Below are positions 10,202 through 19,054 of a DNA stretch of 64,000 nt, piece after piece. Source of the DNA: Nocardioides marmorisolisilvae (GTDB taxonomy: Bacteria; Actinomycetota; Actinomycetes; Propionibacteriales; Nocardioidaceae); contig NZ_CP134227.1 in assembly GCF_031656915.1 (NCBI RefSeq), positions 868,001-932,000 on the forward strand, in the 5' to 3' direction. The position numbers were made by a program, and so were the translations under genes. The stretch's first letter is position 1; each line of letters opens with the position of its first letter. The notes beneath the pieces were generated by a model. The model had not been told where the DNA came from. It worked only from the letters and a program-made list of their open reading frames with translations, and did no database searches.

Positions 10202-10675
10202 CTATGCCTCGGGACTTTGTGCCCTACGGAGCTGCTCGGCTTGGACATCGAGGTCGCGAGCCTCTCCCGGCTCGTTGTGCAGCGCGAACGAGATCCGGCC
10301 GCTCCGGTCGACGACGTAGGACGACCGTCGCGGTCCCCCGGTGCGCTCGTCGAGCACGCCGTACGCCGAGGCCACTGCACCGTGCGGCCAGAAGTCCGAG
10401 AGCAGCGGGAAGAACAACGCGTCCCGGTCCGCGAACGCCCGCTGGCTGAACAGCGGGTCGCAGGAGATCGCGAGCACGGTCGAGGTGTCGGTCTCGAAGT
10501 CGCCGAGTCGATCCCGGAAGCCGGTCAGCTCGCCGGTGCACACGCCGCTGAACGCGAAGGGATAGAACACCAGCAGCACGGCCTTGCTCCCGGCGTACGA
10601 CGACAGGGTGACGGCCTGGCCGTGCTGGTCGCGCAGGGTGAAGTCGGGGGCTTCGGAGCCGATCTCGAGGAACAC
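10202..10675 (-). CDS. AhpE-like peroxiredoxin
   Basis: This 157-aa thioredoxin-fold peroxidase reduces hydroperoxides. The peroxidatic cysteine lies in YPFAFSGVCTGELTGF (about Cys46), with the family Arg further on. A second cysteine at ISCDPLF is not in the usual resolving position, as in one-Cys AhpE-type enzymes, which are recycled by mycothiol/mycoredoxin in actinobacteria. The GTG start at 10675 is the first in-frame start before the family N-terminus (FLEIGSEAPDFTL). It follows an acyl-CoA synthetase and a DUF3052 gene, all leftward. The ahpE/DUF3052/aceE neighbourhood is a known actinobacterial arrangement. Confidence 0.88.
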   Translation of the reverse strand: MFLEIGSEAPDFTLRDQHGQAVTLSSYAGSKAVLLVFYPFAFSGVCTGELTGFRDRLGDFETDTSTVLAISCDPLFSQRAFADRDALFFPLLSDFWPHGAVASAYGVLDERTGGPRRSSYVVDRSGRISFALHNEPGEARDLDVQAEQLRRAQSPEA

Positions 10676-10704
10676 GCGGCGAGCCTATCCGTGGGCGGGC
10701 AGAC

Positions 10705-12348
10705 TCAGTCCTCGGGCGACCAGTCGACGAGCTCGCGCTTGAGCACCTTGCCGGTCGCGTTGCGGGGCAGCTCGGGCAGGAAGACGAACTCGCGGGGCAC
10801 CTTGTAGCGGGCCAGGTTGTCCTTGATCCAGGTCTTCAGGGTGTCCTCGTCGGGCTCGGTGCCGTCGGCCAGCACCACGAACGCGCGCAGCCGCTTGCCG
10901 AAGTCGGGGTCGTCGACGCCGACCGCAGCCGCCTCCACCACGGCCTCGTGGCGGGTGAGGCAGTCCTCGACCTCCTTGGGGAAGACGTTCTCCCCGCCGG
11001 AGACGATCATCTCGTCGTCACGGCCCTCGACGAACAGCCGACCCTCCTCGTCCATCCGGCCGATGTCGCCGGTGGACATCAGACCGTCGATGAACTGCTT
11101 GTGGCCGCCTCCGGTGTAGCCGCCGAACAGCATGGAGTTGCCCACGAAGATCCGCCCCGGCGAGCCGACCGGCGCCTCCTGGTCGTGCTCGTCGTAGATC
11201 CGGACCACCGTGTTCGGCGGCGGCTTGCCGGCCGTGCCGGGGGCTGCGCGCATGTCCTGGGGCTGCGCGATCGTGGCCCACGCGACCTCGGTCGACCCAT
11301 AGGTGTTGTAGAGGTTGTCGCCGAAGGTGTCCATCCACTCGGTGGCCAGGTCGCCGGGCAGGGCCGAGCCGGACGCTGCCACCACCCGGAGCTGCGTGTA
11401 GTCGCCCGCACGCTGCTCCTCGGGGAGCCGGAGCATCCGCTGGAGCATGACGGGGATGACGACCAGGCCCTCGCAGTCGTGCTCGTCGAGGGTCGCGAGG
11501 CAGTCGGCCGGGTCGAAGCGACGGCGCAGCACGATGGTGCTGCCCAGCAGCATCGCAAGGTTCAGGTGCGCCCAGCCCCAGGTGTGGAAGACCGGCGCCG
11601 CGATGTGCACGGTGTCGCCGCTGCGGAACGGCATCCGCGACAGCAGCGCGACCGCGCCGTCGAGGCCGGCCTCGGACCGCGGCGCTCCCTTGGGGGTCCC
11701 GGTGGTGCCGGAGGTCAGGATCACCGGCCGGCTCAGCCGGCCGCTCGGTCGGCGGGGCGCGCCCGAACCGGAGGCGATCAGGGCCTCGACCTTGTCGCGG
11801 TCGACCTCGCCGTCGCTCCACGCGAGGATCCGGTGCATCTCGACGCCGGAACGGTCGATGAGCCCCTCGAACTCCTCGTCGTAGATGACCGCCGTTGGCT
11901 GCTCTCGTGCGCAGACCTCGCCGAGCTGCGGGGCGGCGAAGGAGGTGTTCAGGTAGAGGATGTCCGCCCCGAGCTTGGCCAGCGCCGTCGAGACCTCGAG
12001 GAAGTAGCGGTGGTTGCGACACAGGACCGCGACGCTGTCGCCCTCGGCGACACCGGAGCGGGACAGCGCGTCGGCCAGCGCGTTGGTACGGGCGTCGACC
12101 TCGGCCCACGTCAGGGTGCCGAGCTCGTCGATCAGGGCGGCCTGGTCGCCGTTGAGCAGCCGCATCGCGGTGATGCCACCGGCGAAGCCCATCCCCCAGT
12201 CCTTCAGCGCCTTGCCGACCTGGGCCAGCCGGACCGGGTTGTGGGGCCGGACCACACCTGCCCTGCTCATCGTCATCACCATGACCACCTGGCGCCGAGC
12301 CTGGGCGACGGCGAGCCGAGCAGTCCTCTGTGCGAGCTCGGTCAGCAT
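10705..12348 (-). CDS. Long-chain acyl-CoA synthetase (AMP-binding)
   Basis: This 547-aa adenylate-forming enzyme has VILTSGTTGTPKGAPR (about residue 205), NTYGSTEVAW, the hinge GRDDEMIVSGGENVFPKE and the catalytic lysine region PRNATGKVLKREL at the C-terminus. An N-terminal stretch of about 45 residues, rich in Met/Val/Arg, precedes the enzyme domain and may be a membrane-contact helix. It resembles mycobacterial FadD2/FadD12-type proteins. ATG at 12348 has AAGGAG at a good distance. The gene sits between the DUF3052 gene (15-bp gap) and the peroxiredoxin gene (30-bp gap). Its acyl substrate is not predictable. Confidence 0.88.
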   Translation of the reverse strand: MLTELAQRTARLAVAQARRQVVMVMTMSRAGVVRPHNPVRLAQVGKALKDWGMGFAGGITAMRLLNGDQAALIDELGTLTWAEVDARTNALADALSRSGVAEGDSVAVLCRNHRYFLEVSTALAKLGADILYLNTSFAAPQLGEVCAREQPTAVIYDEEFEGLIDRSGVEMHRILAWSDGEVDRDKVEALIASGSGAPRRPSGRLSRPVILTSGTTGTPKGAPRSEAGLDGAVALLSRMPFRSGDTVHIAAPVFHTWGWAHLNLAMLLGSTIVLRRRFDPADCLATLDEHDCEGLVVIPVMLQRMLRLPEEQRAGDYTQLRVVAASGSALPGDLATEWMDTFGDNLYNTYGSTEVAWATIAQPQDMRAAPGTAGKPPPNTVVRIYDEHDQEAPVGSPGRIFVGNSMLFGGYTGGGHKQFIDGLMSTGDIGRMDEEGRLFVEGRDDEMIVSGGENVFPKEVEDCLTRHEAVVEAAAVGVDDPDFGKRLRAFVVLADGTEPDEDTLKTWIKDNLARYKVPREFVFLPELPRNATGKVLKRELVDWSPED

Positions 12349-12362
12349 GCTGACTCCTTGCG

Positions 12363-12782
12363 CTAGCGGGTCTTGGGCGCGACGAGTCGCGTGGCCGTCC
12401 AGTCCTGGCACGCCGGGATCGTCGTGGTGGTGCTGAGGCCGGCCACCGGCGCCGCCTCGGTGATCTCGGCAGGATCGACCGCGCCCGGTCGTCCGATCTT
12501 CGGGGTCAGCAGCCATATCGCGCCGCCGCCGACGAGATCGGTCAGCGAGTCGACGAGCGCGTCGACCAGGTCTCCGTCAGCTTTGCGCCACCACAGCATC
12601 ACCGCGTCGACCACGTCACCGTGGTCCCCGTCGACAAGATCGGCGTCGATCGCGTCCTCGATCGCGACCCGCAGCTCGTCGTCGACGTCCTCATCCCAGC
12701 CCAGCTCCTGGACGGTCATCCCGGGCCTGAGCCCCATCCGGTCACTGATCCGGACGTCCGCACCGCCTGCGGTCGCGTTCAC
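12363..12782 (-). CDS. DUF3052 family protein
   Basis: This 139-aa acidic protein begins VNATAGGADVRISDRMGLRP. Its core, GMTVQELGWDEDVDDELR and then VVDAVMLWWRKADGDLVD, is characteristic of DUF3052, an actinobacterial family of unknown function usually adjacent to aceE and a peroxiredoxin, as here. No catalytic motif or membrane segment is visible. The GTG start at 12782, preceded by GAGGAA, is chosen over a longer open frame that runs into the intergenic region. Confidence 0.82.
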   Translation of the reverse strand: MNATAGGADVRISDRMGLRPGMTVQELGWDEDVDDELRVAIEDAIDADLVDGDHGDVVDAVMLWWRKADGDLVDALVDSLTDLVGGGAIWLLTPKIGRPGAVDPAEITEAAPVAGLSTTTTIPACQDWTATRLVAPKTR

Positions 12783-12897
12783 GCCTGTTCCTCGCCTTCT
12801 GCTGGGACTGTGGTGACGCAAGTTCAGCGGAGTCGCAGGTCGAGCGCAACCCCGCTCCCCCGCCGTCCTCACTGCGAGACGCCCGTGCCACCCTGCT

Positions 12898-13437
12898 GTG
12901 GTGATCGTGCTCGCCGTCCACCGCGACGAACGGCACCGGTTCAGCAAGGCCCCGGCGGACCGGATCCGGCTGCTCGCCGGGCTCGGCGTGGAGGGCGACG
13001 CTCACCTCGGGACAACCGTGCAGCATCGATCCCGGGTCGCCCGTGACCCGTCGCAGCCCAACCTGCGTCAGGTCCACCTGCTGCACGGCGAACTGCTCGC
13101 CGAGCTTGCGGAGCAGGGGTACGACGTACCGCCGGGGGGACTCGGCGAGAACGTCACCACTCGGGGCGTGGACCTGCTCTCCCTGCCGACCGGTGCCCGG
13201 TTGCACCTCGGCGCGCAGGCGATCGTCGAGGTCACCGGCCTGCGCAATCCCTGTTGGCAGATCGACGCCTACCGCAAGGGAGTCCTGGCCCGGGTGGTCG
13301 GACGCGGTGCCGACGGCTCGGTGGTGCGTCGGGCAGGAGTGATGGGGGTCGTGATCGAGGGCGGCGTGGTGCATCCCGGCGACCCACTCGGGGTTGTGCT
13401 CCCGGACAGTCCCGCTGCACCGCTGGCCCCCGTCTGA
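12898..13437 (+). CDS. MOSC-domain protein
   Basis: This 179-aa protein has the MOSC (molybdenum cofactor sulfurase C-terminal) beta-barrel pattern. Key pieces are LGVEGDAHLG near residue 30, RQVHLLHGELL, PGGLGENVTTRG and VTGLRNPCWQID, which holds the conserved cysteine expected to bind or transfer sulfur to a molybdenum-type centre. Stand-alone MOSC proteins such as YiiM reduce N-hydroxylated compounds. It is divergent from the DUF3052 gene, and aceE follows 76 bp downstream. The specific substrate is unknown. Confidence 0.85.
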   Translation: MVIVLAVHRDERHRFSKAPADRIRLLAGLGVEGDAHLGTTVQHRSRVARDPSQPNLRQVHLLHGELLAELAEQGYDVPPGGLGENVTTRGVDLLSLPTGARLHLGAQAIVEVTGLRNPCWQIDAYRKGVLARVVGRGADGSVVRRAGVMGVVIEGGVVHPGDPLGVVLPDSPAAPLAPV

Positions 13438-13513
13438 CAGCCCGGTGCCGAGCAGGTCCGGACCTACTGGGCAGTAGATTCCGCAGGCTGGTTCCGCGTG
13501 GGACGATGCAGGA

Positions 13514-16309
13514 GTGACGACCTCGCAAGACGCAACCAACCACGAGCCGGCCCCGCAGATCCCACCCGTGATCCACGAAGGCCTGCCCACCCAGCTGCCG
13601 GACATCGATCCTGACGAGACCAACGACTGGATCGACTCCTTCGACGCCATGGTCGCCGACCGTGGCCGCGATCGAGCGCGCTATGTGATGCTGCGCCTGC
13701 TCGAGCGGGCGCGGGAGAAGCAGGTCGGCGTGCCCGCGCTGCGGAGCACCGACTACATCAACACCATCCCGCCCGAGCGCGAGCCCTGGTTCCCCGGCGA
13801 CGAGGACATCGAGCGCCGGATCCGGTCGTTCATCCGCTGGAACGCCGCGGTGATGGTCTCCGACGCCAACCGCAAGGGCCTGGAGGTCGGCGGTCACATC
13901 GCCACCTATCAGTCCAGCGCCAGCCTCTACGAGGTCGGCTTCAACCACTTCTTCCGCGGTCGGAGCCACCCCGGCGGCGGTGACCAGATCTACATCCAGG
14001 GCCACGCCTCCCCCGGCATCTACGCCCGCGCGTTCCTCGAGGGCCGGATGACCGAGGAGCAGCTCCTCTACTTCCGCCAAGAGGTGCAGCACGGGGTCGG
14101 ACGCGGGCTGTCGTCCTACCCCCACCCGCGGCTGATGCCGGACTTCTGGGAGTTCCCGACCGTCTCGATGGGCCTGACCGCGATGAACGCGATCTACCAG
14201 GCCCGGTTCAACCGCTATCTGCAGAACCGCGGCATCAAGGACACCAGCCAGCAGCGCGTGTGGGCGTTCCTGGGCGACGGCGAGATGGGCGAGCCGGAGA
14301 GCCTCGGCGCGATCGGCCTGCCCGCGCGCGAGGAGCTGGACAACCTCACGTTCGTCATCAACTGCAACCTCCAGCAGCTCGACGGGCCCGTGCGCGGCAG
14401 CGGCAAGATCATCCAGGAGCTGGAGTCGATCTTCCGCGGCGCCGGATGGAACGTCATCAAGGTGCTGTGGGGCCGCGAGTGGGACGAGCTGCTCGCCCGC
14501 GACGTCGACGGTGTCCTGGTCAACCAGATGAACAAGACACCGGATGGTGCGTTCCAGACCTTCTCGGTCGAGGACGGCGCCTACAACCGCGAGCACTTCT
14601 TCGGCCCCGACCCGAGGCTGCGGAAGATGGTCGAGCACATGAGCGATCGGCAGATCGAGAAGCTGCCGCGCGGCGGCCACGACTATCGCAAGGTCTACAC
14701 CGCCTTCGACGCGGCGACCAAGCACGTCGGGCAGCCGACGGTGATCCTCGCCCACACCATCAAGGGCTGGACGATCGACGCCCTCGAGGGCAAGAACGCC
14801 ACCCACCAGATGAAGAAGCTCAACAAGGACGACCTGAAGAAGTTCCGCGACCGGCTGTACCTCCCGATCAGCGACAAGGAGATCGAGTCGCGGTACGACG
14901 CCGACCACACCGCGCCGTTCTTCCACCCCGGGATGGACTCCCCCGAGATCGAGTACATGCTCGAGCGGCGCCGCCAGCTGGGCGGATTCATCCCCGAGCG
15001 CAAGGTCGACAGCAGGATCCTCAAGCTGCCCGGCGACGCGGTCTACTCCGAGCTCAAACAGGGCTCGGGCAAGAACAAGATCGCCACGACCATGGCGCTG
15101 GTCCGGCTGGTCAAGGACTGGATGAAGGACCCGGAGATCGGTCCGCGGATCGTGCCGATCGCCCCCGACGAGTTCCGAACCTTCGGGATGGACTCGATGT
15201 TCCCGAGCGCGAAGATCTACAACCCGCACGGTCAGACCTACGAGTCCGTCGACCGCAAGCTGCTGCTGAAGTGGCGGGAGGCCAAGGACGGCCAGATGCT
15301 GCACGAGGGCATCTCGGAGGCGGGTGCGATGTCGTCGGCGATCGCCGCGGGCTCGGCGTACTCGACCCACGGCGAGCCGATGATCCCGTTCTACATCTTC
15401 TACTCGATGTTCGGGTTCCAGCGCACCGGTGACTTCATCTGGGCGATGGCCGACCAGCTCGCGCGCGGCTTCCTGATCGGCGCCACCGCCGGGCGCACCA
15501 CCCTCACCGGCGAGGGCCTCCAGCACGCCGACGGCCACTCCCCGCTGCTCGCGGCCACCAACCCAGCGGTCGTGCACTACGACCCCGCACACGCCCACGA
15601 GATCTCGCACATCATGCAGGACGGGCTGCGCCGGATGTACGGCAGCAGCGAGGAGTTCCCACACGGCGAGGACGTCATCTACTACCTGACCGTCTACAAC
15701 GAGCCGGTCAGCCAGCCCAAGGAGCCCGACGACATCGACGTCGAGGGACTGCTCAAGGGCATCTACCGGTTCGCAGCGAGCGATCGGACGGAGGGCCCGC
15801 GGGTCCAGCTGCTCGCATCCGGAGTCGCCTTCCCTTGGATCGTCGAGGCCCAGCAGCTGCTCGCCGAGGACTGGGGAGTCGCTGCCGACCTATGGTCGGT
15901 GACGTCGTGGAACGAGCTCGCCCGCGACGCGGTCGACACCGAGCGGCTGGCGCTGCGCAATCCCGACGCGCCGGCGCGCCAGCCCTACGTGACCGGCAAG
16001 CTCGACGGCGTCGAGGGCCCGATCGTCGCGGTGACCGACTTCATGCGCGCCGTACCCCTGCAGATCGCACGCTGGGTGCCGGGTGACTTCCACGTGCTCG
16101 GAACCGACGGCTTCGGCTTCGCAGACACCCGGCCCGCCGCCCGACGGTTCTTCAACGTCGACGCCCAGAGCGTGGTCGTCCAGGTCCTCGCGGCACTCGC
16201 CGAACGTGGCGAGATCAAGCACGACAAGGTCATGGACGCGTTCACCAAGTATCGGATCGATGACCCGACCGCCGTCTCGGGCATCGCCCAGGAGGGTGGC
16301 GATGCCTGA
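13514..16309 (+). CDS. aceE: Pyruvate dehydrogenase E1 component, homodimeric type
   Basis: This 931-aa enzyme decarboxylates pyruvate with thiamine diphosphate and acetylates lipoyl-E2 in the pyruvate dehydrogenase complex. Length and sequence match the single-chain AceE of actinobacteria and gamma-proteobacteria. The ThDP/Mg motif begins at [10 protein letters not shown] (about residue 253) and ends at [11 protein letters not shown]. The glutamate-containing central domain has [22 protein letters not shown]. The C-terminal transketolase-like domain has [15 protein letters not shown]. The GTG start at 13514 follows a short leader containing GATGCAGGAG. The next gene overlaps its stop by 8 bp. 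No E2 or E3 gene is in the window. Confidence 0.96.
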   Translation: MTTSQDATNHEPAPQIPPVIHEGLPTQLPDIDPDETNDWIDSFDAMVADRGRDRARYVMLRLLERAREKQVGVPALRSTDYINTIPPEREPWFPGDEDIERRIRSFIRWNAAVMVSDANRKGLEVGGHIATYQSSASLYEVGFNHFFRGRSHPGGGDQIYIQGHASPGIYARAFLEGRMTEEQLLYFRQEVQHGVGRGLSSYPHPRLMPDFWEFPTVSMGLTAMNAIYQARFNRYLQNRGIKDTSQQRVWAFLGDGEMGEPESLGAIGLPAREELDNLTFVINCNLQQLDGPVRGSGKIIQELESIFRGAGWNVIKVLWGREWDELLARDVDGVLVNQMNKTPDGAFQTFSVEDGAYNREHFFGPDPRLRKMVEHMSDRQIEKLPRGGHDYRKVYTAFDAATKHVGQPTVILAHTIKGWTIDALEGKNATHQMKKLNKDDLKKFRDRLYLPISDKEIESRYDADHTAPFFHPGMDSPEIEYMLERRRQLGGFIPERKVDSRILKLPGDAVYSELKQGSGKNKIATTMALVRLVKDWMKDPEIGPRIVPIAPDEFRTFGMDSMFPSAKIYNPHGQTYESVDRKLLLKWREAKDGQMLHEGISEAGAMSSAIAAGSAYSTHGEPMIPFYIFYSMFGFQRTGDFIWAMADQLARGFLIGATAGRTTLTGEGLQHADGHSPLLAATNPAVVHYDPAHAHEISHIMQDGLRRMYGSSEEFPHGEDVIYYLTVYNEPVSQPKEPDDIDVEGLLKGIYRFAASDRTEGPRVQLLASGVAFPWIVEAQQLLAEDWGVAADLWSVTSWNELARDAVDTERLALRNPDAPARQPYVTGKLDGVEGPIVAVTDFMRAVPLQIARWVPGDFHVLGTDGFGFADTRPAARRFFNVDAQSVVVQVLAALAERGEIKHDKVMDAFTKYRIDDPTAVSGIAQEGGDA

Positions 16310-16535
16310 TCGCTCCGATCAGCGGCCGTTGGCGCGCCGGAGCGACTGGATGCTCGGTGTGCGCCGGGGGGCGTGGGCCTACCTGCTGGGCGCGGTGCTG
16401 CTGCTGGTGATGATCCCGGCGGTCGACGATCTGCGGGCGCTGCTGCGCACCCTCGGCGTCGTGTCGCTGGCCCTCGGCGTGGTGATCACCCTGGCCACGG
16501 TGTTCCTGCGCGTCGGGCCCGAGCAGCGCAGCTAG
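16302..16535 (+). CDS. Small two-helix membrane protein
   Basis: This 77-aa protein has a basic N-terminal tail (about 20 residues), then two hydrophobic helices (about residues 26-42 and 50-68) separated by DDLRALLR. It starts ATG at 16302 inside the aceE stop region, where GGAGGGTGG provides a ribosome-binding site, so it is probably translated with aceE. I recognise no family. Orientation and hydrophobicity suggest a small inner-membrane protein. Confidence 0.7.
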   Translation: MPDRSDQRPLARRSDWMLGVRRGAWAYLLGAVLLLVMIPAVDDLRALLRTLGVVSLALGVVITLATVFLRVGPEQRS

Positions 16536-16544
16536 GCGGACGGA

Positions 16545-17570
16545 TCACCGCTGCTGGGCGCGCCGCAGCGGACGGACCGCTGCGACCGGCCCATCACCGG
16601 CTGCAGCGCCGGCCAGGGGCGCGGTGGGGCCGTTGCGAAGCAACGTGCGCCAGCGTCCCCGGTGGTACGTCGCCGGCTCGGTGTGCCGAATGAACTCGCG
16701 CACGACCTTGACGAAGCGCTCGGGGTGGTCCTTGTGCGGGAAGTGGCCGGAGTTCGGGAAGATCTCGACCACGGCACCTGGCGCGATGGCCGCGACGTTC
16801 TCGGCGTGCCGGACAGGCAGCACCATGTCCTCGGTACCCCAGACGATCAGCATCGGCATCGCCTGGGTGAGGTAGGCCCGGTCGACCATGCTGACGATCT
16901 GACCCCGCAGGTCGATGACCGTGCGGACGACGTGCCTGATCGCGGCCCGCGCATGGGGGTCCTTGAACGACTCGTAGATGTCCGCGATCTCGGCGAGGTC
17001 CCGCGTCGCCGGGTTGCCGGTGCGGCTCAGCCCGTGCAGCACGGCCTTGCCGGCATGCCGCACACCGGGCAGCGTCACCAGGCCCAGCGCCTGGTGCGCG
17101 CCCGGGATCGTGAGAGCGCGAATCAGCGGGGTGACCTCCGGCCCGAGCCCACCGGGCGCGACCAGGATGAGCCGCTCGGTGCGCTCGGGGAACTGGTAGG
17201 CGAACTGCATCGCGACGCCGCCGCCGAGGCTGTGCCCGACGACGGTTACCTTGTCGACGCCCAGCACTGTGCACAGGTCCCGCATCCCGTTCGCGAAGGC
17301 GCCGATCGAGTAGTCGGCCCGGGGCTTGGCGCTCAGCCCGTGCCCGAGCATGTCCGGAGCGATCACGGTGTGCGTCCTGGCCAGATGGCGGATGACGGGG
17401 AGCCAGGTGGTGTGGTCGCAGCCCAGACCGTGCAGCAGCAGGATGACCGGAGCGGTTCCGCCCCGGTGGCCGCCCTTGCGCTCCGTCGGGCCGACCTTGA
17501 CGAAGGCCCGCGCATGACCGTGGATGGTGACCCGCTGCACCTCGATCGGTGCTCCCGCAGTGCTGGCCAT
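16545..17570 (-). CDS. Alpha/beta-fold hydrolase
   Basis: This 341-aa protein has the oxyanion stretch LLLHGLGCDHTTW (about residues 45-57) and the nucleophile elbow VVGHSLGGGVAMQF (Ser about residue 114). The acid lies around WGTEDMVLP, and the catalytic histidine is in NSGHFPHKDHPERF. These make a complete Ser-Asp-His triad. The C-terminal 40 residues are low-complexity and basic. Close relatives include putative esterases and the MhpC-like C-C hydrolases. No substrate can be assigned. It is convergent with the aceE-side genes and divergent from the PucR/FasR-type regulator. Confidence 0.85.
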   Translation of the reverse strand: MASTAGAPIEVQRVTIHGHARAFVKVGPTERKGGHRGGTAPVILLLHGLGCDHTTWLPVIRHLARTHTVIAPDMLGHGLSAKPRADYSIGAFANGMRDLCTVLGVDKVTVVGHSLGGGVAMQFAYQFPERTERLILVAPGGLGPEVTPLIRALTIPGAHQALGLVTLPGVRHAGKAVLHGLSRTGNPATRDLAEIADIYESFKDPHARAAIRHVVRTVIDLRGQIVSMVDRAYLTQAMPMLIVWGTEDMVLPVRHAENVAAIAPGAVVEIFPNSGHFPHKDHPERFVKVVREFIRHTEPATYHRGRWRTLLRNGPTAPLAGAAAGDGPVAAVRPLRRAQQR

Positions 17571-17760
17571 GGCCGCTCCCTCCGCACCTCAACCCCGAAC
17601 AGTCCTCGCAGATTCAAGCAGAACTCGTTCCAGATCGTCGCCCATGACCCTTGTTCTTCTGGGTTTTCTCGCGCCGAAAAGGGCGCCCGTGGTGCTGATG
17701 TTGCTGGTGTGACGAGTGGGCGTGTCGCCGACCATGCGCCGGACTCCGTACAGTCGCACC

Positions 17761-18933
17761 GTGGCCACCTCCGCCCGCAGCCGAGCACAGATCACCCAGC
17801 GGCTCACCCGCGCTGCCGGGTCGCTGAGCAGCGCGGCCCTGGCCCGGATGGAGCATGACCTGCCGTGGGTCCGTCAGCTGCCTGCCGAGGACCGGTCGTG
17901 GATCGGGCTGATCGTCCAGGCGGGCATCAAGTCGTTCATCGACTGGTACCGCAGCACCCTGGGCAACGCCCGGGTCAGCGCCGAGGTGTTCGGCGTCGCG
18001 CCCCGTGACCTTGCGACCGAGATCAGCTTCGAGCAGACCGTCGCGCTCGTGCGTCTCTCGATCAGCGTGGTCGACGAGCACCTCGACGACGTCCTGGGCG
18101 ATGCGGACGCCCACGAGGTGCGCGCAGTGCTCAACAGCTACGCGCGCGAGCTCGCCTTCGCCACCGCCGAGGTCTATGCCCGCGCCGCCGAGCAGCGCGG
18201 CGCCTGGGACGCCCGGCTCGAGGCCCTGGTGGTCGACGCCGTGCTGCGCGGGTCCGACAACGGCGACGACGACCTGGTCTCGCGGGCCAGCGCACTCGGC
18301 TGGCGTGGAGGCGGGCGGGTGGTCGTGACCGTCGGTGGTCTCGGATCGGAGTCAGCGATCGACAGCGTCCGCCGGTTCGCCCATGACCACAAGCTCGACT
18401 GCCTGTGCGCCGTCCAGGGCAAGCGCTTGGTCGTGGTCCTCGGCGGCGTCGGGCCCGACGGCCGTCCTGTGGCACGACTGGCCGACTCGTTCGCCCCTGG
18501 CCCGGTGGTGATCGGTCCGGTTGTGCCGGGTCTCGGTGACGCCCGTCGCTCGGCCGAGGCCGCCCTGTCCGGCCTGCGCGCCGTACCGGGCTGGGTGGAT
18601 GCGCCCCGACCGGTGGCCGCCGACGACCTCCTTGCCGAGCGCGCCCTGGACGGAGACGCCGAGGCGCGGGCCCAACTCGTCGAACAGGTGTACGCCGTCC
18701 TCGCGTCGGCGGGCGCCGTCATCCTCGACACCACGCGGGTCTACCTCGACAACGGCTCGTCGATCGAGGCGACGGCTCGCGCCTTGTTCGTGCACGCCAA
18801 CACGGTTCGTTACCGGCTGCGCCGCGCCACCGAGCTGACCGGCCTCAACCCGATCGATCCTCGCGACGCCTACACGGTGCGTACGGCGCTCGTGCTGGGG
18901 CGGCTGCAGCGCGGGTCCGACGGAGGCCCCTGA
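17761..18933 (+). CDS. fasR: PucR/CdaR-type regulator of the fatty-acid operon (FasR-like)
   Basis: This protein of about 390 aa has a GGDEF-like middle region and a C-terminal PucR helix-turn-helix, with SIEATARALFVHANTVRYRLRRA near residues 335-360. A gene of this type directly upstream of fabD is the arrangement of FasR, the activator of the fabDHPF operon in Streptomyces, and that is the basis for the symbol. The start is taken as GTG at 17761 (leaderless-like). The frame is open to GTG 17716 and includes ATG 17734, so the N-terminus may be up to 15 residues longer. fabD starts about 120 bp downstream, and an inverted repeat in that gap could be its operator. Confidence 0.78.
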   Translation: MATSARSRAQITQRLTRAAGSLSSAALARMEHDLPWVRQLPAEDRSWIGLIVQAGIKSFIDWYRSTLGNARVSAEVFGVAPRDLATEISFEQTVALVRLSISVVDEHLDDVLGDADAHEVRAVLNSYARELAFATAEVYARAAEQRGAWDARLEALVVDAVLRGSDNGDDDLVSRASALGWRGGGRVVVTVGGLGSESAIDSVRRFAHDHKLDCLCAVQGKRLVVVLGGVGPDGRPVARLADSFAPGPVVIGPVVPGLGDARRSAEAALSGLRAVPGWVDAPRPVAADDLLAERALDGDAEARAQLVEQVYAVLASAGAVILDTTRVYLDNGSSIEATARALFVHANTVRYRLRRATELTGLNPIDPRDAYTVRTALVLGRLQRGSDGGP

Positions 18934-18968
18934 CGGCGCGCGGCGGGTCGAGCTCGACCCGCCGGATG

Positions 18969-18985
18969 TTGTAGGAACCCTACAA
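18969..18985. promoter_or_regulatory. Perfect inverted repeat in the fabD leader, operator candidate
   Basis: TTGTAGG-AAC-CCTACAA is a perfect palindrome with 7-bp arms and a 3-bp spacer, about 70 bp before the fabD start and right after the regulator gene. Its A/T content stands out from the surroundings. Binding by the adjacent FasR-like regulator is inference. Confidence 0.5.
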
Positions 18986-19054
18986 ATTTTGCGGGGTGGT
19001 TTTCGTATGCGGTGGAGGAGCCTCCGCCGCCGTCCGACGGGCACAGTGGTGCAT

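Noticed and set aside
13232-15664. An 810-codon minus-strand open frame opposite aceE.
   Set aside because: aceE is certain on the plus strand, and the antisense frame has no family sequence; long antisense frames are common at this GC content.
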